Positions 55,101-62,063 of a DNA stretch of 64,000 bases are shown here, in pieces (position 1 is the first letter of the stretch; each line of letters opens with the position of its first letter). This DNA comes from a virus. The position numbers and the translations under genes are program-made. The stretch lies in IMG/VR virus record IMGVR_UViG_3300049491_000418, positions 1 to 64,000 of that record. One strand, written 5' to 3'. The notes below the pieces were generated by a model. The model was not told where the DNA came from and did no database searches. It was given only the letters and a program-made list of their open reading frames with translations.

Positions 55101-57127
55101 ACATCAATGATCCTTACTTAGTATTTAAAAAACAACTTCAATTAGAAAGTGCCAGAAATACTATCATCTCTGGTTTAGATAGAGAAGGAAAAATTATTCC
55201 TGCTGTAGATAGTATTATGAAAACATCTTTTGTTGGTAAATTGAAAAGCCACATTGATAACTACAGAGATGCTTTTGCTGAGATGTTGCTTTCAGATAGA
55301 AATAGAGTTAGAGAAGTAATGGAAGATGTGTTACGTCCTTATAGTAAAATGAGTGATAGAGACTTTGTTAAGATTTCACAAAAAGCTGTTAATGATTTAT
55401 TTGACTGGGCTGTTCAAAATGATAGAAGTATCAATAACAAAGTTGTTAGTACCTTGTTAGGAACAGATACTGAGAAAAGTGCTGCTAAACAAATTATAGA
55501 ATACAGAGATAGTATATTGGGTAATCCTGCTAAAAACATTCCTGCTAAACCTGATCATCCTTTATTTGATAACATCATTTTGAACTCTGTTACTTTAGAG
55601 GCTGGAGAAAATAACAAAAAGGTAGACAATATCTATCTAGGAAAAATTAGTAAAACATATGATCAAAACTTAGTAATCTATGGTTTTAATGAATTAAGAA
55701 CACACTTGAAAAATGAAAGCAATCCTTTATATGGTAAAATAGTTAGACTAGCTGTCTTACAATCAGGGTTAACAAACTCTAAGATAGCTTTTACAGCTCT
55801 TCTTCCTTATAAAGATTTCAAGGAAGTATACAATGCTACCTTGTCTCAGTTAGAAGAAAAAGAAAATCTTTCTGATTTTAAAAATATAGATGTTTTTGAA
55901 AGAAACAATTGGAATAACAGAGATGCAATTCCTATGGTTAGAGGAGAGATGAGAGAGTCTAAAAATAGTGTTGACTTTGGTACATATGATTTAAATGCTG
56001 CTTTTGTTGGGAAACAGCTTAAGAGAGCTATCAATGCTTTTCAAGTACCTCATGTAGTAAATATTTCTGCTACTTCTCAAGAGGGACGTTCAGAATTTAT
56101 TGTTTATACTTGGGAAAGTTATCTTCCTAAACCTAAACGTATTAGAGCTAAAAAGACTGGGGATAAAAGTCATATCAATAAATACCTTATGAAAAAGGTT
56201 TACACAGTTAATGAAAAAGGAGAAAGAGTTCCTTATATTAATGTTTCTGAAGATAAAAATGTTCCTGGTAAATTTTATTATAAATTTGTATACAAAGCAA
56301 TTAATGCTTGGGGAGATAGTTTCAAAGCTCAAGAACTTTATGATGAGGTAGTTCCTTCTAAGTTAGATAATGACTTCAAAAAGATTGAGTTAAAAAATGA
56401 AGCTAATACTGGCAGAAGACTTGGTGCTCCTGAAGTTGAGGATAGTTTAATCGTAGACCTTATGGAAGGAAGAATAACAGCTGATCAGTTAAAAGCTATC
56501 AACCTTGCAAAAGATATAGATGCTTTAGGAATTTCACCAGATGTAAATGCTCCTATAGAGCCTCTAGCGGAGGAAGGTCCTAGATATTATGAAGGAGAAA
56601 TTACTCCTTCTGCTGATACAGTATTTGTATTTGGTAGTAATCCTGAAGGAAGACATGGTGATGGTGCTGCTGCTGAAGCTATGGCTAAGTTTGGTGCCAA
56701 GTACTATCAAGGTAGAGGTTTACAAGGAGGTGCTTATGCTCTTGTTACTAAAAACCTAAAATCAGGATTTAAAGAACCAAAAACTGGTATCACCTATGAT
56801 GTTGCTGGGGAAAGATCTGTTAGACCTGATCAAATTGTTAATAACATTATAGAAATGTATACTGTGGCTAGAGCTAATCCTACTAAGAAATTCAAAATAG
56901 GATTTAGAAATACTATAAGTAAATCTCGTAATGGATATACAGGTTATGAGATGATGGACATGTTCAAGAATGCTGGTGAGATACCTGCTAATGTTTACTT
57001 CAGTAAAGAATGGGTAGATACAGGTAAGATGGATGCTGATTATACATCATTGGCAGAATCAAAAATAATTAATCCTAATAATGCTCCTGGTATATTACCA
57101 GAGATAGACAGAACCACTGAATGTTAA
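43112..57127 (+). CDS. Giant virion protein with crAss-type RNA polymerase (4,671 aa)
   Basis: This uninterrupted 14-kb gene encodes a multi-domain protein. Approximate order: 100-300 amphipathic, Gly/Ala-rich; 990-1,260 coiled coil; 1,767-1,800 Pro/Thr/Glu linker; 1,810-2,000 two similar small domains; 2,009-2,063 acidic linker; HEVFE at 2,152-2,156, a zincin-like site with the second His replaced; then the polymerase. Here RIPTQKQNS is followed by GSDFDIDKLSIY with the metal-binding aspartates at 3,585, 3,587 and 3,589, as in the double-psi beta-barrel polymerases of phi14:2 and YonO. A GGWIMEMGATPNTAGT segment near 3,850 is trigger-loop-like. About 4,500-4,650 is a macro-like phage domain (VFVFGSNPEGRHGDGAA). 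It is probably ejected to transcribe early genes. Confidence 0.85.
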   Translation: MEEEIGLMNDLPTASNISVPSGDNPNISSAHELPVNLGGTASGLPVYVPNNPSTRGSGKPEFREQSLEEIMDGMDISDKSGALDYVSARDLPGSGRYDKGVYVGRDAEEMYAQQQSTAEKWGNGVAKMVGTAATTFVSGTVGTLNGIGAMFAENRLAAFYDNDTNRKMDEYNKKMEDYLPNYYTQAETSASWLSPKNVWTANFWSDKVIKNLGFSIGSMAGGAAWSKAFGFVGKINALVRAEKGLETLTAVEAAMVNANSVSKFGAVSKALNGLATKYVNPAGAYILANGERATIALMGTMGEASMEALQNMNDFRNKLIKEYKLQSGVEPSGEDLEEINNMADHVGNFTWGMNVALLSATNYIQLPKILNSSKTAERRAINELAKESVAEGATIAEKTAAKYGAKASNLERAFGKPGKLFGDYLVNPVSLLFAPSEAFEEGMQFAIQTGVEDYFNRAHQNEQDTNDFWNNTLDSMGNVFSYGVKQALTTKEGLEGILIGGISGGLQTSFSPFGENNIKERGFTGTGGQVGRNTAAAITEINNSKNLTQALKDARNFVSIGIGSQKNRQEAVANNDTFNEKNFEKDYALSYIMPRVKYGKIDAVLSELDLYRRQALSDAGFEDLKASEVVLENETKQQFIKRLDNIESTSRQVSKTYDIINDRYSNITDEKGRRLYDDKVVDELVYAAAKTVDADERLKDLSSEMSLAGLGIDRLRTAMQASPSWEDNNTKGVIKDAEVQKEINALFAEAKIKDPNNLQNYREKVFDFANLLVDRKRYIDDYNKRILTPEEFSAPDVDTTEYPPIGSPKEVMKVTTSTGDVNVNVGEEYIMGRVTLKSKKGHDVYEAPTITILGQNEDGTLKVKKEDGTIVSMDPEELESRSLTKAEDVRKNPKISFYIYNWNVVWKNRSVKGADGKAAVGRIVYDKKQDRLLFQYIGKGGVLMEQEVINTMFSYKTATKLGFKQPYITAQSVLTPAQEASMEKFIESKMSFSEKIKARNSIISNLYETSKARLEQVTKELTSAKEKVDKAASTIEEQVKKGIETKEGTWKVKAIKSITKMARDLGALDASLLQQIEDLENEKEELEATIPYFKDFLEDIMSTPESGKEMIEDIKKDINDLEDLIDTTKDAISKTKSAIKLVEDLLKNALGVFNDYVKRLKEENPNMPLFLDDFLAKLEKYLGEEGAKQFVADKLGFTEQVLELDSDISDFKDELKIPDLQKRASTLSTDLKELEKGLDDLIAAQMAKAKILDEFKEFADREKAVQAEEKRMHTNPTLVKDLIGTLNKTVQNFFGNKAYDPMSKKPDMAVVRSTRPISDGKPHQERANHFGARMDSFSKKKRDSIRGIIVTQKTQGGVIDGLVEHLLSQVPEEDKEKYPANEVIALVMVEVDKKGNQFLLDQDGKRLSKDADVINSAIYQVFPTKSLKGNYVDADGNRKFGSMFRDDTPQSTVDSLTKQYAAWVDDQLAADAMPAPYKVSASFGYPELQKVMGETKEEIDHNARTSAKAAGLVTDVMLEREPVIQVKTSDAPVTLGNVTFTSPKGRVFLTLPNGIAKLFNRKFTATEAETIYDVLLQVTKNVRDHGEVRPETERLFNWLRSTTYWGFSKDRQGNPKPAGYNNMWFQEVTDTNNEKRLKLYISGKTTDPTQAIDFTYSSLYNRKGDIMMLLQNMYNNTSNHLTNESNWQNPYSQIVGINEDGSPQTVDWPNYQSYLLSDKMPDGGVRKNEDIPLITKFRPLVDENDTNRKGIYFTLKSGPTSFTMPEKEEATPATSEEPSASTTPTDSAPTVTPTKEEGSISMTIDGYEFDGKTPNTMELNAGPITFTVDIEKQMADGAGVSITSPGETVEALIAAKGYAEDHAYNVINATVLARLKPSLEKGIAELKARQTGKVEQKEPSVEASAVITPTPKVGKLDLTGENWNPINTKYGPTRFKINADKFLAGDVSLSAINVEMDPDLVDAVIEAKQSQNYDEEAAHKFIQQNVLFLIKDELALYDIKKNSSTPLENPPVEDTTEEAPAEEETIEEIDEVREATDESVNAPTETEIADGNNTTIEEAAPKKRGGFGKVDPNRIPLRDRKEYRLQVLKEAKAFEGENWEKVEKWLAANFPGLPVYRVKNMIKASNGRQAWGALMDGSIYLTQNAEVGTVYHEVFEAVWKMFAGPKEKNAIIKEFRNRPGYYKDRFTGKLIKFSRATDAELKEELAEEFRDKVLYGKDPVRIKGRNLISRLFNELLDFIHKFFTGKEAVNNTKQLFDKIGNGYYKNIHNPYLTKLSFPQEGIIDIEDMDVGDNAELRINNIPAIQVHDIIQHMTYSLLAPLSESNDILFSLSDILSKGKTKIYAELQEEVLGAINEKGLVLVDKEASGQKLTDSEQRMFDNLETLYNNVETEWKNIVEEHVNYLKTYALEFDENDELNINEGEQSGKEDWQDARTIDSFRKSNSAIKLLLGTLPVKTMKNGYPETVYSSIGGYTLLPANAVHIDLMNRLHDSVDIDEMMERLQNIALNDPKYFQLFERLTGKQPSANQDVYSDISDSDFRLISSFWRVLKKQNADVITVFIQPGGEVIVSDSTLASATKEAKRDMMSKIIDTMKTEKTPYFSYNSKTGRYSATKVLKDVTFSSEMSSYTNFLKNLGIKIDPVKLSDTLDENQKKMFRKTVGFIKETIEVIGDKVKTTNPDTGEEMTIDTGIMSINTSTLNIDADMTRLGIIQAILENPVFESTYFNINGQRTQSYVGTNTVSSFYDVLSKVVDFSEDLQEPQNKGFRYLLTDKFAKNSQILKKLFVQNDDGSYGERKDGTEGIMKTVFIDGTIDEYSGKKKESSKLNYVQRFVQELNLNLEGIYLNLVPGDASIEHAVRLHSDDNPFVNKDSYENGRHLPIFRDYFIDEVELARDERLVANVSGRNSTDLRFFKSILEDKSKANKNALHDEIMYDEKNKDKTSEELYKSYESQINTAVNKFIVEQGKETQRLFNKFNIIQANPENGLEAPGLNFKQDELKPEFLAQKLEVMAVNYMIANIEFHKLIYSDPYQYSDELKRIKNFNSPRQALVFNSQTLGKFLQDFYNKGVNPKDKAAYTDFQRDHFRTVTIDDIFSTNKNKDYEDPFEETDGGGYITIQALRKFRLRLGDWTPANERQFQFDLDYERKVKAGASAEDLRKFLKRNPNIKNTYTPVKPIVSGNKENGRDFNDVVLHKFALVPLSYRVLHELQENSYAIKLLDKMVNDDIDYAVYASGSKVGTETVHELYNEDGTFNNTPFESQREKEGFLPNNVKRGVSNIPFSIVGLQTEVPSKDTPLVTQGSQITKLVTMDFMEAGMPVDFMPEAEFMDRFAVWTTTDEEGRMKSELYRMVQHNQNLLEAKIVEGYNSLLKKLGIVQGKEGDNLTFTITDRDKFIKTLKDEILKREVNYNITDSFDGFESGHVVLEATPAYQQIRNILYSIADKNVVRPKISGGMKVQIPSSLLLEQHRVNIGSFKNKAGEIKQIFESSELEFYTKSEDGKSVNVAEIMVGRWFKSDKTDEELIEYFNNDPEGKKQLEALAGIAFRIPTQKQNSIDVFKIKKFLPKDFGDSVVVPSALVKKVGSDFDIDKLSIYLKNLYPGKDKNLKTVPYLGTGDQALDKFRKLFDEGEFDEYVKTFKDFLDLDSAEDRLLESIFPEDYAEQRSIQKEDVVNKLYKESLENEYIRSLEGLVSHPSNYEALVKPNSAQDLKDITNDINERKGLEKTDYTNVGNMLNRGFMSKQRHEFVTGKQAIGIAAVAQTNHSQNQRSPLFLDFRKLKKEGMDELDRTLLGGNPKAKSYANNPRINFKHYNSILVDGIAFPTLSLIKAAGQATEYISDTIGMFIDGYVDVAKGGWIMEMGATPNTAGTWLYLIKIGVPIKDVAYFMNQPIIVDYLQRIENKGQTWLFSEGNILKTLELYESPEDTSKPEVRAVIDSITSIPNLSTLKSNIGKTIEDMTPQELYEQHFMLKEFVKYAKQASQLFEVTQGSNHDTANINDPYLVFKKQLQLESARNTIISGLDREGKIIPAVDSIMKTSFVGKLKSHIDNYRDAFAEMLLSDRNRVREVMEDVLRPYSKMSDRDFVKISQKAVNDLFDWAVQNDRSINNKVVSTLLGTDTEKSAAKQIIEYRDSILGNPAKNIPAKPDHPLFDNIILNSVTLEAGENNKKVDNIYLGKISKTYDQNLVIYGFNELRTHLKNESNPLYGKIVRLAVLQSGLTNSKIAFTALLPYKDFKEVYNATLSQLEEKENLSDFKNIDVFERNNWNNRDAIPMVRGEMRESKNSVDFGTYDLNAAFVGKQLKRAINAFQVPHVVNISATSQEGRSEFIVYTWESYLPKPKRIRAKKTGDKSHINKYLMKKVYTVNEKGERVPYINVSEDKNVPGKFYYKFVYKAINAWGDSFKAQELYDEVVPSKLDNDFKKIELKNEANTGRRLGAPEVEDSLIVDLMEGRITADQLKAINLAKDIDALGISPDVNAPIEPLAEEGPRYYEGEITPSADTVFVFGSNPEGRHGDGAAAEAMAKFGAKYYQGRGLQGGAYALVTKNLKSGFKEPKTGITYDVAGERSVRPDQIVNNIIEMYTVARANPTKKFKIGFRNTISKSRNGYTGYEMMDMFKNAGEIPANVYFSKEWVDTGKMDADYTSLAESKIINPNNAPGILPEIDRTTEC

Positions 57128-57131
57128 TACT

Positions 57132-60100
57132 ATGAGCTGTAAAATTCAAATAAAAGAGAATATTACTCAAGTTATTGAGAAGAAAACTAGTGGTGCTACT
57201 GAAAAACCATTAGAAGAAGCTCAGGCTATTGGGATAGAAGTAAACAGTCAATTTGGTGTTGATGTTGTTTCCTTCTCCCAAACTCCAGATTATCTTGTAA
57301 AGAGAACTATTTCTATTCCTGATAGTCTTGTAGATATCTATTATGATAATGAAGTAGCTTTAGAGGAATCAGAGAAGGCATCTATTGTTGAAACTCCCAG
57401 TATTGTACCCACTTCTAAGGCTACTAGTGAAACTCTTATTAAGGTAAAAGAGGTTATGCAACAAATGAAAGTAAGTTTTCAATTATTGCATGACTACGCA
57501 AAAGGTAACCCAGCAATAGAAACAAAAGATGTTAGTGGACTTGCTGATCTATCTGCAGGAGTAATAGCTGTAGCTCAAGGTTCAGAAAGTGCTACATTAA
57601 CAGAGGAAATGGTCCATATAGCTACTGCTATTTTGGAACAAACAGATCCTAAGTTAATAACATCACTTATATCTAAGATTGAGAGATTTAAAATTTACAA
57701 ACTTACTTATGATGCTTATAAAGGAAATAAGAATTACCAGTTATCAAATGGTAAACCAGACATACGTAAGATTAAAAAAGAAGCTGTTGATAAACTGATT
57801 GCTGAATATATTGTTAAACAATCTCAAGGTAACTCAGATTTTCCAGAACTTACTGAACAAAGAGAAAGAAACTTGGTTCAATCATGGTGGGATTCTATTC
57901 TTGAATATTTAAGAAGCTTGTATGGTAAATCTAAAGTGGATTTATTTGCACAAGCTGCAGATCATATCATGTCTGGTAATATAGGTACTATTGAAGATAT
58001 TAAAGCTCAAGGAGTTTACTATCAATTAGGAACTGATGCAGTTGGAGATAATCCTCTTGTTGATAAGTTTGTTAATATCATCAATGACATTGACAGTAGA
58101 ATGAAACTTGATCCTAATCCTTCAGATAGACATTATACATTAGATGGTGAAAGGGTAGCAACTAGTGTTACTGAGAAGATTGGTAAATCTAAAAATCTAC
58201 CTGATAGAACTCCTGAACAAAAGATTAGTGATGATCAAAAGAAAACATGGGGTTCTGAAGGACATATGTATATTGAAAAGTATATAAAAACCAATCTTAT
58301 AGATCAAGATGGATTTAAAAAACCATTTACAAATAGTCTTATAAATACTACTCTTGATAGTGAAGCTCAAGAAAAACTTAATAGGTTTGCTGAGAACTTG
58401 ATTAATTCCTATCCTAAAGGAACAAGATTTCTTATTGAAAAGAAAGCAGTTAATCAAAGAGAAAAAGGTATGCTTGGATCTACAATAGATTTCATAGCTG
58501 TATATCCTGCAAAAAAAGTAGATGGTTCTCCAGATGTGAATATAGATATACTTGACTGGAAGTTCACTGATATAGATAAATCTATAGAGGAAGATGTTCC
58601 ATATGTTAAACAAAAAGACTGGAAGCCTCAGATGGGTGAGTATACCAAGATGATGTATGAATACGGTTTCAAACCTGGTCAGATTAAAAAAGCCAGAATG
58701 ATTCCTTTCATTATGAATTATGACAATATTGTTAAAGGAGATAGAAAAAGTGGTTTAAGACCAACCTCTATTGAAATTGGAAAGGTTGACAGTCTTACTG
58801 AAACTAATTTATATTTACTTCCTGTTCCAATCAATTCTGAGAGCACAGGAAATGATGCCATTGATGATTTGTTGAAATCTCTTAGAGGATACTGGGAGAA
58901 AATGTATTCAAAACAAGTTATTCCAGAAGCCAGAGCAACAAAACTGATTCATTTGAATCAATTAAGTAAAGCTATCCGTATATTACATGTTACTTTGAAC
59001 TTTGCTCCTCTTGTAAGTGTTGGTAAAACCTTCATCTCAACCTCTAGGGCTTCTCTAGATTCATTTAAAGGTGTGGATTATACTAAGTTATCAAAAGAAC
59101 AAATTGAGGCCAAATTACAAGACTTAATTGAGTTTAAAAACACTGCATTGAACTTTGCATCATTAGATGAGGCATATATTTCTCATTATGGAGATGTTAA
59201 TCTTACTGATGAGGCAAATAAAATATTATTAGGTCTTAAAGCTGTTTCTGCAAATGCCAAATCTAAATTAAAGGAAATTCTAGAACTTCAAAAAGAATAT
59301 GTAGCACAAATTGCTGTTAGAGAAAATTTTGTTAATGAAAACAATAAAACTTCTTTATTTGATGCTGAGAAAGAGATTGGTGCACTTATCAAAAATTTTG
59401 TAGAAGGAAGTAGACTTCCCGCCAAGCTTATAAATTTTGCTTCTAATCTTATCATGAGAGTGAAAAGATCTGCTGAGAAAAGATTCATAGAGAAGTTTGA
59501 TGAATTTAAAAAAGTATTACTTCCTTTAGAAGAGGAAGCTTCTAGACAAGGTAAAAGAGCATTTGATATGATAGGAACTGTTGATAAAACAGGACTACAT
59601 CTTATAAAAAAAGTTGATAAAAAGTTCTGGACCGATGTAAAGGATGCTAAAGAGAAAGGTAAGGAGAACAAAAAATTTCTTATGGATAATATGGATATGG
59701 AAAAATTCAATTCCTTGGCTAAAGAAGCTATAAATAAAGGAGTTGAAGAGCTTAAACTTATAGAGTTCTCTATGGACAAAGAAAAAGATGATTATATTAG
59801 AAGTGGTAAGATCAAACGTCTAAGAAAATCAGTAGATATTAATAGAGAAGACTTTAATGGTTATAATGAATACCTATTCAACCATATTTTTAGACAAGTT
59901 GTTAAGGCAGATGATCATTTATCTGAGGAATACAAGCAAATGAGTAAAAGTAAAGCATCCTTAGATGCTTGGAACTTCTTTACAGCAATGAATGAGAAAG
60001 CTAGAGACATAGGATACATTGATAAACAAGGTATGTCCTTCTTTCCATTGATTGAAGCTAGTATTGTTGATAAATTTAGACAAACAAGTAATGCTGGAGT

Positions 60101-62027
60101 TGAGTTAAAGAACTTCTTTAAAGATTTATATACTGTTAGAGAGTCTGAAGAGCAAATTTTCTCTAAAAAAGATTCAGAAACAGGAGAAATTAAGAAATCT
60201 ATACCAAAACACTTCACAAAACAAGGAAATCTTGCTACAGAAAGACTTTCTACTGATTTAAACAAGGTAGGGGCACTCTGGATCAAAGCTTTAATGGATT
60301 ATGAAGCCAAACAATCAATTGAGAATACCCTATTAACTATTCAGGCTGTTGAAAGAGCTAAAGGAAGTCTTGTTGTTAATGAACAAGGTGATTTAGTTAG
60401 TGAAGGGGGTAAGTTTGTTGTTAATAAATCTGTAAATAAGAATGCAGATATAATGGAAGCCATCTTAAATGATGCTATATATGATTTGCAGGAAGACTTA
60501 GGGAATATTGGTAACATTACTATCCAAAAAACAGCAAACAAACTTGGTAAAACAGCTGAAGGTAAAGAAAACCTAAATGTATCTATTAAAAAAGGACTTA
60601 AGAATGCTGATACTCTTACTAGAGCTCTTGCTGTTGGTCTAAAACCATTAATTGGTTTGGCTAACTGGATGGGTTATAATTTACATGCTGTTATTACAGG
60701 AGGTAATATGTATACTGTTGCAGAATTTATGAAAAACAATGCAAGAGTAACTGTATTTGGAGGACTCTCATTAGAACATAAAGCTCTATTACACTTAGTA
60801 ACTACTGCTCCTGATGATGAGATGACAGAGATGAGAAGAAAAGCAGCCAGAGAAAAAAGTCTAATATCTTATCTTTCCACATGGTCATTCAGTGATGTTA
60901 TGATGCTCACTAACTCTTTCCCTGAAAGAAAATTAGCTTTAGCTAGCGCTAAAAGCTTTAATGACAATGCTATAATAATTGATGGTAAGATTGTAAATGC
61001 CAGACAATATCTTAGAAAACAAGATAGATCTCAAAAATATAAGTTATCTCCTTCTGAAAGAAAGGTTCTTGAAAGATCCTTTGATGATAGAGTTAAATCT
61101 TTATTAGAATCTTCAACCAAGTTAACTTCAGCTGTTAAAGTAACAGATGAAAAGATTACAATTGAAGGAGTATTAGAAGATGAGATTGTAAAATATAGTT
61201 TGAAAGTATCTGAATTTTCCAGAAACATGAATGGCTCTATGAACATAGATAACAAAGCTGGTTATAGAAGAGATACCATGTTCAGTTCATTTATGATGTT
61301 TAAGAACTGGATCCCTAAATTATTAATTTCTAGAACAGGAGAGATAAAATATAACCTTGAAACAGAAGATTGGGAGTATGGTAGAATGAGAGCATTTGCT
61401 AAGGTATTTGCTGATAGTGGCTTTAGTGTTATTAAGAATATGAGAGCAATTATAACAGGTTCTCCTGAAGGACTAGCTATCCTTGATAGACTTCTACAGG
61501 AAAAGAAAGATGCATACTTTGAAAAAACTGGTCAAGAGTTAGAAATAACTGAAGAGGAGTTTTATGATTTAATGAGAAGAGAACTTGTTAATGAAGCCAA
61601 AGAACTTGGTATGTTATTTACCACATTTGCTATGGCAGCTATGATAGGTTTTATAAAACCACCTGAAGATGCTACAAATGATGAAAAAAATAAATGGAAG
61701 TTATGGGCTAAAGCATCTAATAAGATAGCGGAAGAACTTAGTTTTTATTATAGTCCTTTATCTATGGAAAGTATTACTAAAGGAAGTATATTACCTTCTT
61801 TAGGTTTATTAACAAAAGCATGGAGATTTTTTACAGCATTTAGTAAAGAATCTTATGGATATACAACAGGAGATGAAGAACTAATGGATAAAACATATCC
61901 TATTAAGTATTTCTTTAATTTAATACCTGGATTGGCTCAATTTCAAAATGATTATCTTCCATACATTGATGCAGAACTTGCTAAAGAGATGGGTATAAGA
62001 GTTACAGTAGAAGCCAGAAGACAATAA
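57132..62027 (+). CDS. Giant cargo protein with PD-(D/E)XK-like nuclease (1,631 aa)
   Basis: The gene starts five nt after the polymerase stop. Near residue 155 TLTEEMVHIATAI looks like a zincin helix whose first His is Glu. Residues 370-505 match a PD-(D/E)XK nuclease: GSEGHMYIEKY, then Asp453 in GSTIDFIA, then Asp475-Trp-Lys477, then QMGEY at 500-504. Long coiled regions follow (650-900). The C-terminus has a hydrophobic segment (LGMLFTTFAMAAMIGF, near 1,495) and a conserved-looking end (NLIPGLAQFQNDYLPYIDAE). It is probably virion cargo acting on DNA or the membrane in the infected cell. The nuclease call rests on motifs only. Confidence 0.7.
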   Translation: MSCKIQIKENITQVIEKKTSGATEKPLEEAQAIGIEVNSQFGVDVVSFSQTPDYLVKRTISIPDSLVDIYYDNEVALEESEKASIVETPSIVPTSKATSETLIKVKEVMQQMKVSFQLLHDYAKGNPAIETKDVSGLADLSAGVIAVAQGSESATLTEEMVHIATAILEQTDPKLITSLISKIERFKIYKLTYDAYKGNKNYQLSNGKPDIRKIKKEAVDKLIAEYIVKQSQGNSDFPELTEQRERNLVQSWWDSILEYLRSLYGKSKVDLFAQAADHIMSGNIGTIEDIKAQGVYYQLGTDAVGDNPLVDKFVNIINDIDSRMKLDPNPSDRHYTLDGERVATSVTEKIGKSKNLPDRTPEQKISDDQKKTWGSEGHMYIEKYIKTNLIDQDGFKKPFTNSLINTTLDSEAQEKLNRFAENLINSYPKGTRFLIEKKAVNQREKGMLGSTIDFIAVYPAKKVDGSPDVNIDILDWKFTDIDKSIEEDVPYVKQKDWKPQMGEYTKMMYEYGFKPGQIKKARMIPFIMNYDNIVKGDRKSGLRPTSIEIGKVDSLTETNLYLLPVPINSESTGNDAIDDLLKSLRGYWEKMYSKQVIPEARATKLIHLNQLSKAIRILHVTLNFAPLVSVGKTFISTSRASLDSFKGVDYTKLSKEQIEAKLQDLIEFKNTALNFASLDEAYISHYGDVNLTDEANKILLGLKAVSANAKSKLKEILELQKEYVAQIAVRENFVNENNKTSLFDAEKEIGALIKNFVEGSRLPAKLINFASNLIMRVKRSAEKRFIEKFDEFKKVLLPLEEEASRQGKRAFDMIGTVDKTGLHLIKKVDKKFWTDVKDAKEKGKENKKFLMDNMDMEKFNSLAKEAINKGVEELKLIEFSMDKEKDDYIRSGKIKRLRKSVDINREDFNGYNEYLFNHIFRQVVKADDHLSEEYKQMSKSKASLDAWNFFTAMNEKARDIGYIDKQGMSFFPLIEASIVDKFRQTSNAGVELKNFFKDLYTVRESEEQIFSKKDSETGEIKKSIPKHFTKQGNLATERLSTDLNKVGALWIKALMDYEAKQSIENTLLTIQAVERAKGSLVVNEQGDLVSEGGKFVVNKSVNKNADIMEAILNDAIYDLQEDLGNIGNITIQKTANKLGKTAEGKENLNVSIKKGLKNADTLTRALAVGLKPLIGLANWMGYNLHAVITGGNMYTVAEFMKNNARVTVFGGLSLEHKALLHLVTTAPDDEMTEMRRKAAREKSLISYLSTWSFSDVMMLTNSFPERKLALASAKSFNDNAIIIDGKIVNARQYLRKQDRSQKYKLSPSERKVLERSFDDRVKSLLESSTKLTSAVKVTDEKITIEGVLEDEIVKYSLKVSEFSRNMNGSMNIDNKAGYRRDTMFSSFMMFKNWIPKLLISRTGEIKYNLETEDWEYGRMRAFAKVFADSGFSVIKNMRAIITGSPEGLAILDRLLQEKKDAYFEKTGQELEITEEEFYDLMRRELVNEAKELGMLFTTFAMAAMIGFIKPPEDATNDEKNKWKLWAKASNKIAEELSFYYSPLSMESITKGSILPSLGLLTKAWRFFTAFSKESYGYTTGDEELMDKTYPIKYFFNLIPGLAQFQNDYLPYIDAELAKEMGIRVTVEARRQ

Positions 62028-62032
62028 TTTAC

Positions 62033-62040
62033 TATATTTG
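62033..62040 (+). promoter_or_regulatory. Candidate -7 element TATATTTG
   Basis: TATATTTG fits TAnnTTTG and lies 23 nt before the ATG at 62064, just after the giant cargo gene. No good -33 TTTG is found upstream. It may start a separate transcript for the fibre and glycosyltransferase genes. Confidence 0.35.
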
Positions 62041-62063
62041 TACAACTTAATTAATTAATAATC

